A stretch of 32,983 nucleotides of DNA from Pseudomonadota bacterium (GCA_021798335.1 JAJZMI010000149.1:1-32983), one strand, 5' to 3'; shown: positions 16,270-25,378, numbered from the stretch's first letter. The notes: generated from the letters alone by a model not told the origin. Made by a program: numbers and translations.

Positions 16270-17133
16270 CTAACGCGTACGGGGCTTGTCGCTCTTGGCG
16301 GGCCGAGCAGCCGCAGCCGGCTGGCGCCCCGTCCAACCGAGGTCCTCGCTGATGCGTTGCGCGGTGCCGACCACGTCCTTGCTCAAAGTCTGCATGCGAT
16401 GATCGTTCATGTACTGCGCGGCGCTCGAGACGCTGATTGCCGCGATGGTGCGCCCGGCCACATCGCGGATCGGTGCCGCGACGCAGCGGATCTGATCCTC
16501 GTTCTCCTCGAGGTCGAAGGCGAATCCGACACGCACGTAGTGGCGCATGCGCTCGAGCCAATCCTGCAGGCTCACCTCGCCGCGCCGCACGGCGCGCTCG
16601 GCGCGGAACAGCTCGATCCAGGCGTCCGCGTCGAGATCGAGAATCAGCGCCTTGCCGAGACCCGTGGAGGTCACCGGCTGCAGCTCCCCGATCCTGGAGC
16701 GGATATTGATGCGGCGCCTGCCCGGGACCTTGTCCAGATAGAGTACATGGCCGTGGTCGAGCACCCCGAGGTGCACGGTATCCTCGGTGAGCAGCGCGAG
16801 GCGCTCCAGATGCGGCGCGGCGACGCGCGGCAGATCGAGTTCGTCGCGCACCCGGAACCCGAGCTCGAGCAGTTTGGGCCCGAGGCTGTAGCCGCTGTGC
16901 GGCACGAACGACAGGTAGCGCCGCGCGGTAAGCGCCGAGGCCAGCCGGTGAGTGGTGCTGCGCGTGAGGCCGAGCCGCTCGGCCAGCTCCCCGAGCTTGA
17001 TCGGACCCTCGGCGACCACGTCGATCACGTCGAGCCCGCGCAGCAGCGTCTGGCTGCCGAGGCGCGCGCGAACCGCATCCTCATCCCCCTCGGCGGGACG
17101 CTCGAACCTTCCGGATGGACGAGTGCTTCTCAT
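16270..17133 (-). CDS. IclR-family transcriptional regulator
   Basis: A 287-residue regulator. The N-terminal winged helix-turn-helix spans about 28-90 ([36 protein letters not shown]). The C-terminal IclR effector-binding domain follows, with [27 protein letters not shown] and the late [16 protein letters not shown] motif. Family members bind small acids or keto-sugars; KdgR is the best-known case. It is divergent from rhmD, so it very probably controls the rhamnose operon in response to an intermediate such as 2-keto-3-deoxy-rhamnonate (inference). The C-terminal tail is rich in Ala, Arg and Lys. Start ATG at 17133; it abuts the direct repeats in the shared promoter region, suggesting autoregulation. 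Confidence 0.9.
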   Translation of the reverse strand: MRSTRPSGRFERPAEGDEDAVRARLGSQTLLRGLDVIDVVAEGPIKLGELAERLGLTRSTTHRLASALTARRYLSFVPHSGYSLGPKLLELGFRVRDELDLPRVAAPHLERLALLTEDTVHLGVLDHGHVLYLDKVPGRRRINIRSRIGELQPVTSTGLGKALILDLDADAWIELFRAERAVRRGEVSLQDWLERMRHYVRVGFAFDLEENEDQIRCVAAPIRDVAGRTIAAISVSSAAQYMNDHRMQTLSKDVVGTAQRISEDLGWTGRQPAAAARPAKSDKPRTR

Positions 17134-17234
17134 TATGTGGTACCCGTATTAGTATGTGGGACAAAAGGCGCGGCTGCAACCGCTGCGCGCCGTCTCCATC
17201 ACATCGACCCAATCGCCGATCGCACCCGCCGTAC
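17134..17234. promoter_or_regulatory. iclR-rhmD divergent control region with direct repeats
   Basis: Ten-base near-identical direct repeats, TATGTGGTAC at 17134-17143 and TATGTGGGAC at 17153-17162, lie 19 bases apart in an AT-richer patch directly at the regulator's start codon. The spacing puts them on nearly the same face of the helix. They are good candidates for regulator binding. The TATGTGG half resembles the AATGTGG at 912-918 upstream of the rhamnosidase. I cannot see a strong Shine-Dalgarno before the rhmD start at 17235. Confidence 0.45.
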
Positions 17235-18413
17235 ATGAGTTTTCCGAAGATCAGACAAGTGCGCGCCTTCGTCATCCGTGGCGGCGGCGCCGACTACCAC
17301 GACCAGACGGGCGGGCACTGGATCGACGATCACATCGCCACGCCGATGAGCCGCTATCCGCAGTACCGTCAGAGCCGCCGCAGCTTCGGAATCAATGTGC
17401 TCGGCACACTGGTGGTCGAGATCGAAGCGGCCGACGGCACGATCGGGTTCGCCGTCACCACCGGCGGGGAGCCGGCCGCCTACATCGTCGAGCACCACCT
17501 GGCCCGGTTTCTCGAGGGCCGTGATCCGGCCTCGATCGAGACCATCTGGGATCAGATGTACTTCGCCACGCAATACTACGGACGCAAAGGCCTGGTCGTG
17601 AACGCGATATCGGGGGTCGATCTGGCGCTGTGGGACCTGCTCGGCCGGCTGCGCGGCGAGCCGGTCTATCAGATGCTCGGCGGCGCGGTGCGCGACGAGT
17701 TGATCTTCTACGCCACCGGCTCGCGTCCGGATCTGGCCAAGTCCATGGGTTTCATCGGCGGGAAACTGCCGCTGCATCATGGACCGGCGGAGGGCGAGGC
17801 GGGATTGAGACTCAATCTCGATGCCCTCGGCCAGATGCGCGGCCGCGTGGGCGAGGACTTCTGGCTCATGCTCGATTGCTGGATGAGCCTCGATCTGCCC
17901 TATGCGATCAGACTGGCGCACGGGGCGCGCGAGCACGGCCTGAAATGGCTCGAGGAAGCGCTCTCGCCGGATGATTACTGGGGCTACGCGCAGCTGAAGC
18001 GCAGCCTCCCGCCCGGCATGTTGGTTACTACGGGCGAACACGAGGCGACGCGATGGGGTTTCCGCATGCTGCTTGAGATGGAGTGCTGCGACATCATTCA
18101 GCCGGATGTCGGCTGGTGCGGCGGCCTGACGGAACTGCTGAAGATCTCCGCCCTGGCCGACAGCCGCGGCATCCTGGTCATTCCGCACGGCTCGAGTGTC
18201 TACAGCTACCATTTCGTCGTCACCCGCCACAACAGTCCGTTCGCCGAATTCCTCATGATGGCGCCCGAGGCAGACCGCGTCGTGCCGATGTTCCATCCCC
18301 AGCTCATCGGCGAGCCGGTTCCCCTCAACGGGCGGTTGAAATTGCCGGACACGCCAGGTTTCGGCGTCGAGCTCAATCGCACGCTGCCCCTGCACCGTCC
18401 TTACCCGCGCTGA
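17235..18413 (+). CDS. rhmD: L-rhamnonate dehydratase
   Basis: A 392-residue enolase-superfamily enzyme converting L-rhamnonate to 2-keto-3-deoxy-L-rhamnonate. Nearly all landmarks of Escherichia coli RhmD are present: [12 protein letters not shown] at about 28-39, [43 protein letters not shown], and [11 protein letters not shown]. The metal ligands are Asp214, Glu240 (KWLEEAL) and Glu268 (TTGEHE), with the catalytic His318 in IPHGSSVYS. Family length is about 400. The frame extends upstream to 17115, but homology begins at [12 protein letters not shown], so 17235 is chosen although its ribosome-binding site is weak. First gene of the rightward rhamnose operon, divergent from the regulator. 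Confidence 0.95.
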   Translation: MSFPKIRQVRAFVIRGGGADYHDQTGGHWIDDHIATPMSRYPQYRQSRRSFGINVLGTLVVEIEAADGTIGFAVTTGGEPAAYIVEHHLARFLEGRDPASIETIWDQMYFATQYYGRKGLVVNAISGVDLALWDLLGRLRGEPVYQMLGGAVRDELIFYATGSRPDLAKSMGFIGGKLPLHHGPAEGEAGLRLNLDALGQMRGRVGEDFWLMLDCWMSLDLPYAIRLAHGAREHGLKWLEEALSPDDYWGYAQLKRSLPPGMLVTTGEHEATRWGFRMLLEMECCDIIQPDVGWCGGLTELLKISALADSRGILVIPHGSSVYSYHFVVTRHNSPFAEFLMMAPEADRVVPMFHPQLIGEPVPLNGRLKLPDTPGFGVELNRTLPLHRPYPR

Positions 18414-18468
18414 GGATACGAATCCTTCCGCTTTTGATTCAAGACTACAAGAGACCCCGATACACGCC

Positions 18469-19320
18469 ATGAAACTTCTGCGCTACGGCCCCGCCGGCCA
18501 CGAATCTCCCGGACTGCTCGATGCCCACGGCACGCTGCGCGCCCTGCGCGGAACCATCCCGGATATCGACGCCGCCCATCTCTCGGCGCAGAGCCTTGCC
18601 CGGCTGGCGGCCATCGACCCGGCGACGCTGCCGACCGTTTCCGGCAAGCCGCGGCTCGGCGTGCCGTTCGCCGGGACGCGCAAGTTCATCGCGATCGGCC
18701 TCAACTACGCCGATCATGCGGCCGAGTCCAACCTGCCGATTCCCACCGAGCCGGTCGTCTTCAGCAAGGCCGTCAGTTGCCTGCAAGGTCCGAACGACGA
18801 CGTCATGCTGCCGAAGGACTCCAGAAAGAGCGACTGGGAAGTGGAGCTCGGCGTGGTCATCGGTACCACCGCCCGTTATGTGGAAGAGCGCGATGCCCTC
18901 GAGTACGTCGCCGGATACGTCGTGGTCAACGATCTGTCCGAGCGCGAGTATCAGATCGAGCGCGGCGGGACCTGGGACAAGGGCAAGGGGTGCGACACAT
19001 TCGGTCCGGTAGGTCCGTGGCTCGTGACGCGGGACGAGGTGGGAGACGTGCAGAGTCTCGGCATGTGGCTCGAGGTCAACGGCAAGCGCATGCAGGACGG
19101 CAATACGCGCACGATGATCTTCGGCGTGGCCACCCTGATCAGCTACGTCAGCCGCTTCATGACGCTCGAGCCCGGCGACATCATCACCACCGGCACGCCC
19201 CCCGGTGTGGGCATGGGCCAGAAACCCGAGCCCGTCTATCTCAAGCCCGGGGACCGCATGCGGCTCGGCATCGACAAGCTCGGCGAGCAGGCCCAGACCG
19301 TGTATGCCTGGCGGCGCTGA
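18469..19320 (+). CDS. lra6: 2,4-diketo-3-deoxy-L-rhamnonate hydrolase (FAH family)
   Basis: A 283-residue fumarylacetoacetate-hydrolase-family enzyme. In the diketo branch of the rhamnose pathway this family cleaves 2,4-diketo-3-deoxy-L-rhamnonate to pyruvate and L-lactate. FIAIGLNYADHAAES at about 73-87 opens the FAH domain; the metal ligands are Glu124 and Glu126 (DWEVELG) and Asp155 (VVNDLSERE). KGKGCDTFGPVGPWLV and ITTGTPPGVGMG complete the pattern. It sits between rhmD (55-base gap) and the SDR dehydrogenase (12-base gap), whose product it would use. Sequence alone would fit other diketo or acylpyruvate hydrolases; the neighbours give the assignment. Confidence 0.87.
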   Translation: MKLLRYGPAGHESPGLLDAHGTLRALRGTIPDIDAAHLSAQSLARLAAIDPATLPTVSGKPRLGVPFAGTRKFIAIGLNYADHAAESNLPIPTEPVVFSKAVSCLQGPNDDVMLPKDSRKSDWEVELGVVIGTTARYVEERDALEYVAGYVVVNDLSEREYQIERGGTWDKGKGCDTFGPVGPWLVTRDEVGDVQSLGMWLEVNGKRMQDGNTRTMIFGVATLISYVSRFMTLEPGDIITTGTPPGVGMGQKPEPVYLKPGDRMRLGIDKLGEQAQTVYAWRR

Positions 19321-19332
19321 GGAGGGCGGCAC

Positions 19333-20082
19333 ATGACGCTGTATTCGGGACGTTTCACGCGGCGCGTTGCGGTCGTGACCGGCGGCGCTTCGGGTGTCGG
19401 CCGTGAAGCCGCGGCACGCATCGCCCTCGAGGGCGGCCGGGTGTGCCTGTGGGACTGGGACGAGAAAGCCCTGAGCGCGGCCGCACAGGCGATCCCGGGC
19501 GCCCAGATCGCCAAGGTCGACGTGGCGGATGCGGACCGGGTGGCGCAAGCCGCGGAGCGCACCTTTGGCGCCCTCGGCCGTATCGATATTCTGATCGCCA
19601 GCGCCGGGATCACCGGCCCCACCGCGACGCTCTGGGAATACCCGCCGCAGGAGTGGCGCCGGGTCATCGACGTCGATTTGCACGGCATATTCAACACCTG
19701 CCGCTCGACCGTCCCCTACATGCTCAAGAACGACTACGGCCGGATCGTCAACATCTCGTCCGTCGCCGGCAAGGAAGGCAATCCAAATGCATCGGCCTAT
19801 TCGGCCGCCAAGGCGGCGGTGATCGGCCTGACGAAATCGCTCGGCAAGGAGCTGGCGCAAACCGGAATACGAGTCAACGCCGTGACACCGGCGACCTTCA
19901 GGAGCCCGATCCTCGCCCAACTGCCGCAAAGCCAGATCGAATACATGCGCTCGAAGATTCCCATGGGCCGGCTCGGCGAGGTCGAGGAAGTGGCGGCGCT
20001 GGTGTGCTGGCTGGCGAGCGAGGAATGCTCCTTCTCCACTGCCGCCACCTTCGACATCTCCGGCGGCCGCACGACCTACTGA
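19333..20082 (+). CDS. lra5: 2-keto-3-deoxy-L-rhamnonate 4-dehydrogenase (SDR family)
   Basis: A 249-residue short-chain dehydrogenase expected to oxidise 2-keto-3-deoxy-L-rhamnonate to the 2,4-diketo acid. TGGASGVG at 16-23 binds the nucleotide, and the acidic Asp41 after the second strand (LWDWD) favours NAD+ over NADP+. ASAG is at 89-92 and the catalytic Ser143, Tyr156 and Lys160 are in SSVAGKEGNPNASAYSAAK. The start has a strong GAGGAGG site. Function rests on position between rhmD, the FAH hydrolase and the lactonase; as a lone sequence it could only be called an SDR. Confidence 0.85.
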   Translation: MTLYSGRFTRRVAVVTGGASGVGREAAARIALEGGRVCLWDWDEKALSAAAQAIPGAQIAKVDVADADRVAQAAERTFGALGRIDILIASAGITGPTATLWEYPPQEWRRVIDVDLHGIFNTCRSTVPYMLKNDYGRIVNISSVAGKEGNPNASAYSAAKAAVIGLTKSLGKELAQTGIRVNAVTPATFRSPILAQLPQSQIEYMRSKIPMGRLGEVEEVAALVCWLASEECSFSTAATFDISGGRTTY

Positions 20083-20101
20083 ACCGAGGCTGCCGTTCGC
20101 C

Positions 20102-21004
20102 ATGACACCCGACCTCACCATGGTCGATGCCCACATGCATCTGTGGGACCTGAAACGCATCCGGTATCCATGGCTCACCCCGCCGCTGCCCGTCGGCATC
20201 ACCGGGGACGTCAGCCCGATCGCCCGGGACTACCTGCTCGACGACTATCTGGGCGATGCGGCCGGCGGCGGCGTGCACGTGCGCAAGATCGTCCACATCG
20301 AAGCGGGCGCCGATCCGGCCGACGCTCTTGCCGAAACGCAGTGGCTGCAGAGTATGGCCGCTGCGCGCGGCTATCCGCAGGCTATCGTGGCCCATGCCGA
20401 GCTGCAGCGCTCCGGGGCCGCCGAGCTGCTCGAGCGGCATGCCGCGCACCGCAACGTACGCGGGATACGCCAGATCCTCAATTGGCACCCGGACCCGGCC
20501 AAGACGTATACGCCGCGCGATCTGCTGGCCGATGAGGCCTGGTGGGCGGGGTTCGCGCGCCTGAAACGCCACGGACTGTCGTTCGATCTGCAGATCTACC
20601 CGGGACAAATGCCCGCTGCGGCGCGGCTGGCGAGCCGCCACCCGGACACACCCCTGATCCTCAATCACACCGGCATGCCCGTGGAGAAAGACGCTGCGGG
20701 CATCGACGCCTGGCGCAGCGGCATGCGGGCGCTCGCGGCGCAGCCGAACGTCGCGGTCAAGATCTCGGGGCTCGCGATGCTCGATTGGCACTGGAGCGAT
20801 GCGAGCCTGCGCCCGTTCGTGCTCGAGACCCTGGAACTCTTCGGCGCGCAGCGGACCATGATCGCGAGCAACTTTCCCGTCGACCGCCTGTTCGGGACGT
20901 TCGGCCAGTTCTGCGCGGCCTACACGCGCATCCTCGCGGGCGCGAGCGCCGCGGAGCGCGCCAACCTCTACTCGGGCACCGCCGAGCGGATTTATCGGAT
21001 CTGA
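20102..21004 (+). CDS. lra2: L-rhamnono-1,4-lactonase (amidohydrolase family)
   Basis: A 300-residue metal-dependent TIM-barrel hydrolase of the amidohydrolase-2/COG3618 group, which includes sugar lactonases. The HxH metal motif is at His11-His13 (VDAHMHLWD); GIRQILNW, PLILNHTGMP, VAVKISGLAM and MIASNFPVDRL are the other family blocks. It would open L-rhamnono-1,4-lactone, the product of the rhamnose dehydrogenase, to L-rhamnonate. It lies 19 bases after the SDR gene and one base before rhaT. A related L-fuconolactonase role is the main alternative, since a fucosidase is also in the window. Confidence 0.82.
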   Translation: MTPDLTMVDAHMHLWDLKRIRYPWLTPPLPVGITGDVSPIARDYLLDDYLGDAAGGGVHVRKIVHIEAGADPADALAETQWLQSMAAARGYPQAIVAHAELQRSGAAELLERHAAHRNVRGIRQILNWHPDPAKTYTPRDLLADEAWWAGFARLKRHGLSFDLQIYPGQMPAAARLASRHPDTPLILNHTGMPVEKDAAGIDAWRSGMRALAAQPNVAVKISGLAMLDWHWSDASLRPFVLETLELFGAQRTMIASNFPVDRLFGTFGQFCAAYTRILAGASAAERANLYSGTAERIYRI

Positions 21005-21005
21005 C

Positions 21006-22088
21006 ATGACGCCAAATCCCCTGCTCGGTGTCTTTTTCCATTGGCTCGGCGGATTCGCCGCGGCGAGCTTCTACGTGCCCTACCGGTCCGTGCGCGGCTG
21101 GTCGTGGGAGGTGTTCTGGCTGGTCGGGGGGATCTTCAGCTGGATCCTCGCGCCGTGGCTGTTCGCCGGACTCGCCACCCATCACCTGCTGGCGGTGCTG
21201 GAGTCGACTCCGCCGCGCACCCTCGCCCTGTGTTATTTCTTCGGCATTCTGTGGGGGTTCGGCGGGCTGACCTACGGGCTGACCATGCGCTACCTCGGCA
21301 TCGCACTCGGTACGGCGGTCGCGCTCGGGCTCACGGCCGCGTTCGGCACCCTCATTCCGCCGCTGGTCGGCGGCCAGCTCTTCGGCAGCCTCATCCACAC
21401 GACCGGAGGGCAGGTCGTGCTGCTCGGCATCGCCGTGGCGCTGGCGGGCATCGCGATCGTCGGCAAGGCTGGTCACAACAAAGAGCGCGAGCAGGCCGCG
21501 CGCCATCTGCTGGAGCACGACCGGACACTGCCGCGCGAGACCGACTTCCGCAAGGGCATCGCGGTGGCGATCTTCTCCGGCATCATGAGCGCCTGTTTTG
21601 CCTACGGACTCGATGCGGGCGCCCCGATCCGTCATCTGACGCTCGCGCAGGGCACGGGCACGCTCTGGGAGGGATTGCCGGTGCTGGTCATCGTGTTGCT
21701 CGGCGGCTTCACCACCAACGCCATCTGGTGTCTGTACCTGATCATCAAGAACGCCAGTGCGCGTGACCTGAAGGGCGGGTTGGACGAGACGGGCGTGAAG
21801 GTCTCCCTGCGACGCAACTATCTGCTGTGCGCGCTCGGCGGTACGGCTTGGTATCTGCAGTTCTTCTTCTACACCATGGGGGAAAGTCAAATGGGCCGAT
21901 ACGGCTTCTCCAGCTGGACGCTGCACATGTCCAGCATCATCATCTTCGCAACCCTGTGGGGTCTGGCGCTGAAGGAATGGCGGGGCGCGAGCCGGCGCAG
22001 TCTCGCCATCATGACCGCCGGCCTGGTGACCCTGGTGGGCGCAACGGTGGTGATCGGGCTCGGCAACTACCTCGTGGTGCGCGGATGA
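21006..22088 (+). CDS. rhaT: L-rhamnose/proton symporter
   Basis: A 360-residue inner-membrane protein with about ten membrane segments, importing L-rhamnose with protons. The match to RhaT is direct: FHWLGGFAAASFYVPYRSV near the N-terminus, SWEVFWLVGGIFSWI, FFGILWGFGGLTYGLTMRYL, LGTAVALGLTAAFGTLIPP, GIMSACFAYGLDAG, and the C-terminal WTLHMSSIIIFATLWG. It starts one base after the lactonase stop and its own stop overlaps the next start (ATGA). It delivers free L-rhamnose to the cytoplasmic dehydrogenase, which explains why the pathway needs no kinase. Confidence 0.96.
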   Translation: MTPNPLLGVFFHWLGGFAAASFYVPYRSVRGWSWEVFWLVGGIFSWILAPWLFAGLATHHLLAVLESTPPRTLALCYFFGILWGFGGLTYGLTMRYLGIALGTAVALGLTAAFGTLIPPLVGGQLFGSLIHTTGGQVVLLGIAVALAGIAIVGKAGHNKEREQAARHLLEHDRTLPRETDFRKGIAVAIFSGIMSACFAYGLDAGAPIRHLTLAQGTGTLWEGLPVLVIVLLGGFTTNAIWCLYLIIKNASARDLKGGLDETGVKVSLRRNYLLCALGGTAWYLQFFFYTMGESQMGRYGFSSWTLHMSSIIIFATLWGLALKEWRGASRRSLAIMTAGLVTLVGATVVIGLGNYLVVRG

Positions 22089-23338
22089 GCGCCCCCCGAG
22101 GGGTTGGATGGATCGCGGCCCTCGCCGCCTGCGCCGTCCCGGCCGCGTGGGCCGCAGGCGCCGCGCACTGGACCGAGGCCTGGTACGCGCCGCCGTTTCC
22201 GACCACGGCGGTATGGGGTTGCAATCAGCAGCGCACCTTCACTCACCAGTCGGTACGCCAGACCGTGCAGCTCGAGGCCGGTGGCAACCGTGTGCGCATA
22301 CGCCTGACCAACGAGCTCGGGGTCTCGCCGGTCCGGTTCGCCGAAGTGACGGTCGCGGCATCCTCGCCGACGGGCGTGCTGCTGGCGGGTACCGTTCATG
22401 TCGTGACCTTCCACGGCGAGCGCGGTGGCGTCATCCCGATCGGCAAGGCGTGGGTGAGCGACCCGATCGGCATGAAGGTGCGCCGGTTCGAGAATCTCGC
22501 GATCTCGGTGTATTACCCCTCGGGCGCCACGCCGGCGGGCCAGCTGAAGCACGTCTGGGTCTCGCCGCCCGGCAATCACGTGACTCAGCGGGTCTGGCCG
22601 CAGGGCAGCCGCCCGCAGGCGCCGGAACTGGCGAACGGTGTCGAAGTCGCCACCGCCGGGCCACGCCCGGTGTTGGTCGCGTTCGGCGATTCGATCACGA
22701 AGGGCTTCTGCTCCACCGCCGGCATGCACCTCGGTTATCCGGAGCAGCTGGCGCGGCTGCTGGCGGCGCATGCCGCCGATCGACGCTGGGTGATCATCAA
22801 TTCCGGGATCAGCGGCAACCGCCTGCTGCACGACGGGGCGGGACCCAAGGCGCTCGCGCGTTTCAGTCGTGATGCGTTGGATATCCCCGGTGTGCGGGCC
22901 ATCGTGCTTCTCGAGGGCATCAACGATATCGGCTGGGCGTACGATCCGGACGGCGATACCGGCCCCGTACCCGCCTCGGCCATCATCGGCGCGTATCGCG
23001 ACCTCATCCGCCGTGCGCACGCCCGCGGCATCGCGATCTACCTCGGTACGCTGACGCCCTATCTCGGCTCCACCTACGAGCGAGCGGCGGGCGAGCAGGT
23101 GCGTCAGCAGGTCAATGCCTGGATCCGCAAGGGCCGGGGCTTCAACGGTGTCATCCACTTCGACGGGGCGTTGCGCGATCCGCGCCATCCGCACCATTAC
23201 CTCGGCGCCGATCAGTGCGGTGACGATCTGCACCCCAACGACAGCGGGTATCGCATCATGGCGCAGACCGTCTACAACGAGCTGTTCGCGCCCGGCAAGC
23301 CGCTGGCGCGCGCGGCGGCGGCGAATTCACGCGGCTGA
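22085..23338 (+). CDS. Exported SGNH/GDSL esterase
   Basis: A 417-residue protein with a signal peptide (GWIAALAACAVPAAWA). About 30-185 form a beta-sandwich-like N-terminal domain seen in some carbohydrate esterases (RQTVQLEAGGNRVRIRLTNE). The SGNH catalytic domain follows: block I LVAFGDSITKG with Ser203, NSGISGNRLL, LLEGINDIG (block III) and DDLHPNDSGY, holding the Asp-x-x-His pair. Relatives remove acetyl groups from pectin or other plant glycans, and rhamnogalacturonan acetylesterase is in this superfamily. The start overlaps the rhaT stop as ATGA; the frame's upstream extension inside rhaT is not coding. Substrate is inferred from context. Confidence 0.83.
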   Translation: MSAPRGVGWIAALAACAVPAAWAAGAAHWTEAWYAPPFPTTAVWGCNQQRTFTHQSVRQTVQLEAGGNRVRIRLTNELGVSPVRFAEVTVAASSPTGVLLAGTVHVVTFHGERGGVIPIGKAWVSDPIGMKVRRFENLAISVYYPSGATPAGQLKHVWVSPPGNHVTQRVWPQGSRPQAPELANGVEVATAGPRPVLVAFGDSITKGFCSTAGMHLGYPEQLARLLAAHAADRRWVIINSGISGNRLLHDGAGPKALARFSRDALDIPGVRAIVLLEGINDIGWAYDPDGDTGPVPASAIIGAYRDLIRRAHARGIAIYLGTLTPYLGSTYERAAGEQVRQQVNAWIRKGRGFNGVIHFDGALRDPRHPHHYLGADQCGDDLHPNDSGYRIMAQTVYNELFAPGKPLARAAAANSRG

Positions 23339-23401
23339 GCCGCGCCGGAGGCAGGAGCGCCTGCCGCGCACGGACACCCTGGGGGTCGATGAGAGACTGA
23401 C

Positions 23402-24076
23402 ATGCCGAATCACACACTCGCTTTGTTGCACACCTCGCCGGTGCTGACGCCGCTGTTCGCGTCGCTCTGTGATCGGTGGCTGCCCGAGACACGGATCTTT
23501 CACCTCGTCGACGAAAGCCTTATCAAGAACACGATTCAGGCGGGACACCTGCAGAAGGTGACGGTCCGGCGGCTCGCCGCATTGATCGGGTCCGCCTTCG
23601 ATGCGGGCGCGGACGCGGTGCTGGTGACGTGCTCCTCGATCGGGCCGGGTGTCGAGGTGGCGCGCCAGCTGTACGATCGGCCCGTGCTGCGGGTCGATGA
23701 GCCGATGGCCCGCGATGCCGTCCGGCGGGGTCGCCGGATCGGCGTTCTGGCCACCCTGCGCACCACGCTCGAGCCGACCTCGGCGCTGGTGCGCGCTCAG
23801 GCGAGCGCAGCGCACCGTCCCATCGAGATCGTCGAGTGCCTGTGCGAAGGCGCATTCGAGGCGGTGCTCTGCGGCGACATGGCGAGGCATGATCGCCTGG
23901 TCGGCGAGGCGCTGATCGAGAGGATGCGGGACCTCGACACGATCGTGCTGGCGCAGGCGTCCATGGCGAGAGTGGTGGCGGCGCTCCCCGCGGACGCCCT
24001 CAAGGTGCCGGTGCTCTCCAGCCCCGAATCGGGTGTCCGCCAGGTGCGTGAAATATTCGGCCTCGGGACCGGCTGA
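23402..24076 (+). CDS. Asp/Glu racemase-superfamily protein lacking the second cysteine
   Basis: A 224-residue cytoplasmic protein of the Asp/Glu/hydantoin racemase fold. The N-terminal catalytic cysteine is clear: VLVTCSSIGPG with Cys77. The second half has the matching position as IVLAQASMARV, where a racemase normally carries its second cysteine, so a two-base racemisation looks impossible. One-cysteine relatives include arylmalonate decarboxylase and other lyases or isomerases, although there the retained cysteine is in the other half. I do not know the reaction. It lies 63 bases after the esterase with a GAGAG site, and directly abuts the MFS gene, so a role on a sugar-derived acid is likely. 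Confidence 0.72.
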   Translation: MPNHTLALLHTSPVLTPLFASLCDRWLPETRIFHLVDESLIKNTIQAGHLQKVTVRRLAALIGSAFDAGADAVLVTCSSIGPGVEVARQLYDRPVLRVDEPMARDAVRRGRRIGVLATLRTTLEPTSALVRAQASAAHRPIEIVECLCEGAFEAVLCGDMARHDRLVGEALIERMRDLDTIVLAQASMARVVAALPADALKVPVLSSPESGVRQVREIFGLGTG

Positions 24077-25348
24077 ATGCCGAAGAAGCGCTATGCCGTC
24101 GTCGGCCTGTTGAGCGTCGTCTCGGTCATCACCTTCCTCGATCGAATGGCGATCGCCGTGTTGGGTCCGCGGATCCAGCATGACCTGGGTCTGACGCCGG
24201 AGGAATGGGGCTGGGTGCTCAGCGCCTATGTCATCGCCTATGGCTTGTTCGAGATACCTTCAGGGGCGCTCGGTGACCGGCACGGCCAGCGGCGAGAACT
24301 GTCACGCATCGCGGCATGGTGGTCCGCCTTCACGGCGCTGACCGGTGCCTGCACGAGCTTCGTGCCGCTCGCCATCGTGCGCTTCTGCTTCGGCATCGGA
24401 TCGGCAGGCGCCTACCCGAACGCCTCCGGCGTGCTGTGGCGCTGGCTGCCGGCGCGAGAGCGGGCGCGCGGTCAGGGGGCCGTATGGGCCGCGAGCCGCC
24501 TCGGCGGCGCGCTTGCGCCGCTGCTGCTGGTGCCGCTGGCGGCCTGGGTGGGCTGGCGCCCGGTGTTCTGGGTCCTCGCGGTCATCGGCGCGGCCTGGGC
24601 GCTCACCTGGTGGTTGTGGTATCACGACCGGCCGGCCGAGCAGCCCGGCATCCGCGCCGAAGAGCTGCGCGAGATCGGCTCCGGACACGAGGGGGCGCAC
24701 GGCGGGCGCGGCGCGTTGCGCCGGTTGTTCAAGCTGCGCCAGCTGTGGCTCATCGTGCTCGCCTACGGCTGTTATGGCTGCGGCAGCTGGTTCTATTTCA
24801 ACTGGTTCCCGACTTGGATGGTTCACGCCGGACACTTCACGATGGCGCAGATGGGTGTGTTTGCCGCCTTTCCGTTTCTGCTCGGCATCGGCAGCAACCT
24901 CGTCGGGGGCGCGGTGTGCGACCGGCTGGGGCTGGCCATCGGGATCCGCAGCGCCACGCGCATCATGACCACCGGCTGTCTGATCGGGGGGGCGGCGCTG
25001 CTGGGTGCCATGAGCCTCGTCACCAGCCAGACCGCGATCGTCGTTCTGGCGACCGCGGGGTTCGCGACCATGGACTTCATGTTGCCGGCCTCCTGGGCGA
25101 TGTGCATGAGCATCGGGGGCAGTCACGGCGGCGCGGCCACCGGGGTGATGAACACCGCCGGTCAGGCGGGCGGTGTGTTGTGCACGCTTGCGTTCGGCTA
25201 CATCGCCGAAGCCACCGGCAACTACGAGCTGCCGGTGCGGGCCATCGCATTCATGGTGCTGATCGCGGCGATCGTCTTTTCACGCATCGACTGCACCGCG
25301 GGATTGCCCGCCGAGCCGAACGCTCTCGAGGCGCCTGTGCCGGGCTAG
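24077..25348 (+). CDS. MFS transporter, anion:cation symporter type
   Basis: A 423-residue inner-membrane carrier with about 12 segments and a longer central loop (about 190-220). The opening FLDRMAIAVLGPRIQHDLGLTPEEWGWV pattern with GALGDRHGQRREL matches the anion:cation symporter group, which takes up hexuronates, galactarate, galactonate and related acids. FYFNWFPTWMVHAG near residue 237 and SWAMCMSIGGSHGGAATGVMN are further family blocks. The ATG directly follows the racemase-family stop without a gap. With RhaT already supplying rhamnose, this carrier probably imports an organic acid or uronate from the same material (inference). Last gene of the rightward operon. Confidence 0.87.
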   Translation: MPKKRYAVVGLLSVVSVITFLDRMAIAVLGPRIQHDLGLTPEEWGWVLSAYVIAYGLFEIPSGALGDRHGQRRELSRIAAWWSAFTALTGACTSFVPLAIVRFCFGIGSAGAYPNASGVLWRWLPARERARGQGAVWAASRLGGALAPLLLVPLAAWVGWRPVFWVLAVIGAAWALTWWLWYHDRPAEQPGIRAEELREIGSGHEGAHGGRGALRRLFKLRQLWLIVLAYGCYGCGSWFYFNWFPTWMVHAGHFTMAQMGVFAAFPFLLGIGSNLVGGAVCDRLGLAIGIRSATRIMTTGCLIGGAALLGAMSLVTSQTAIVVLATAGFATMDFMLPASWAMCMSIGGSHGGAATGVMNTAGQAGGVLCTLAFGYIAEATGNYELPVRAIAFMVLIAAIVFSRIDCTAGLPAEPNALEAPVPG

Positions 25349-25363
25349 GGCGCGCAGGTGGCC

Positions 25364-25378
25364 CCGGCCGCGGGCCGG
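25364..25378. terminator. GC hairpin between convergent MFS and kinase genes
   Basis: CCGGCC (25364-25369), loop gcg, GGCCGG (25373-25378), followed rightward by ccgtgctcttt. It stands in the 58-base gap between two converging stops. The stem is short and the T-run broken, so this is a weak call. Confidence 0.35.

Noticed and set aside
16001-16273. Small plus-strand gene in the gap before the IclR gene
   Set aside because: Arginine-rich, low-information translation, no ribosome-binding site, and it overlaps the regulator's end.
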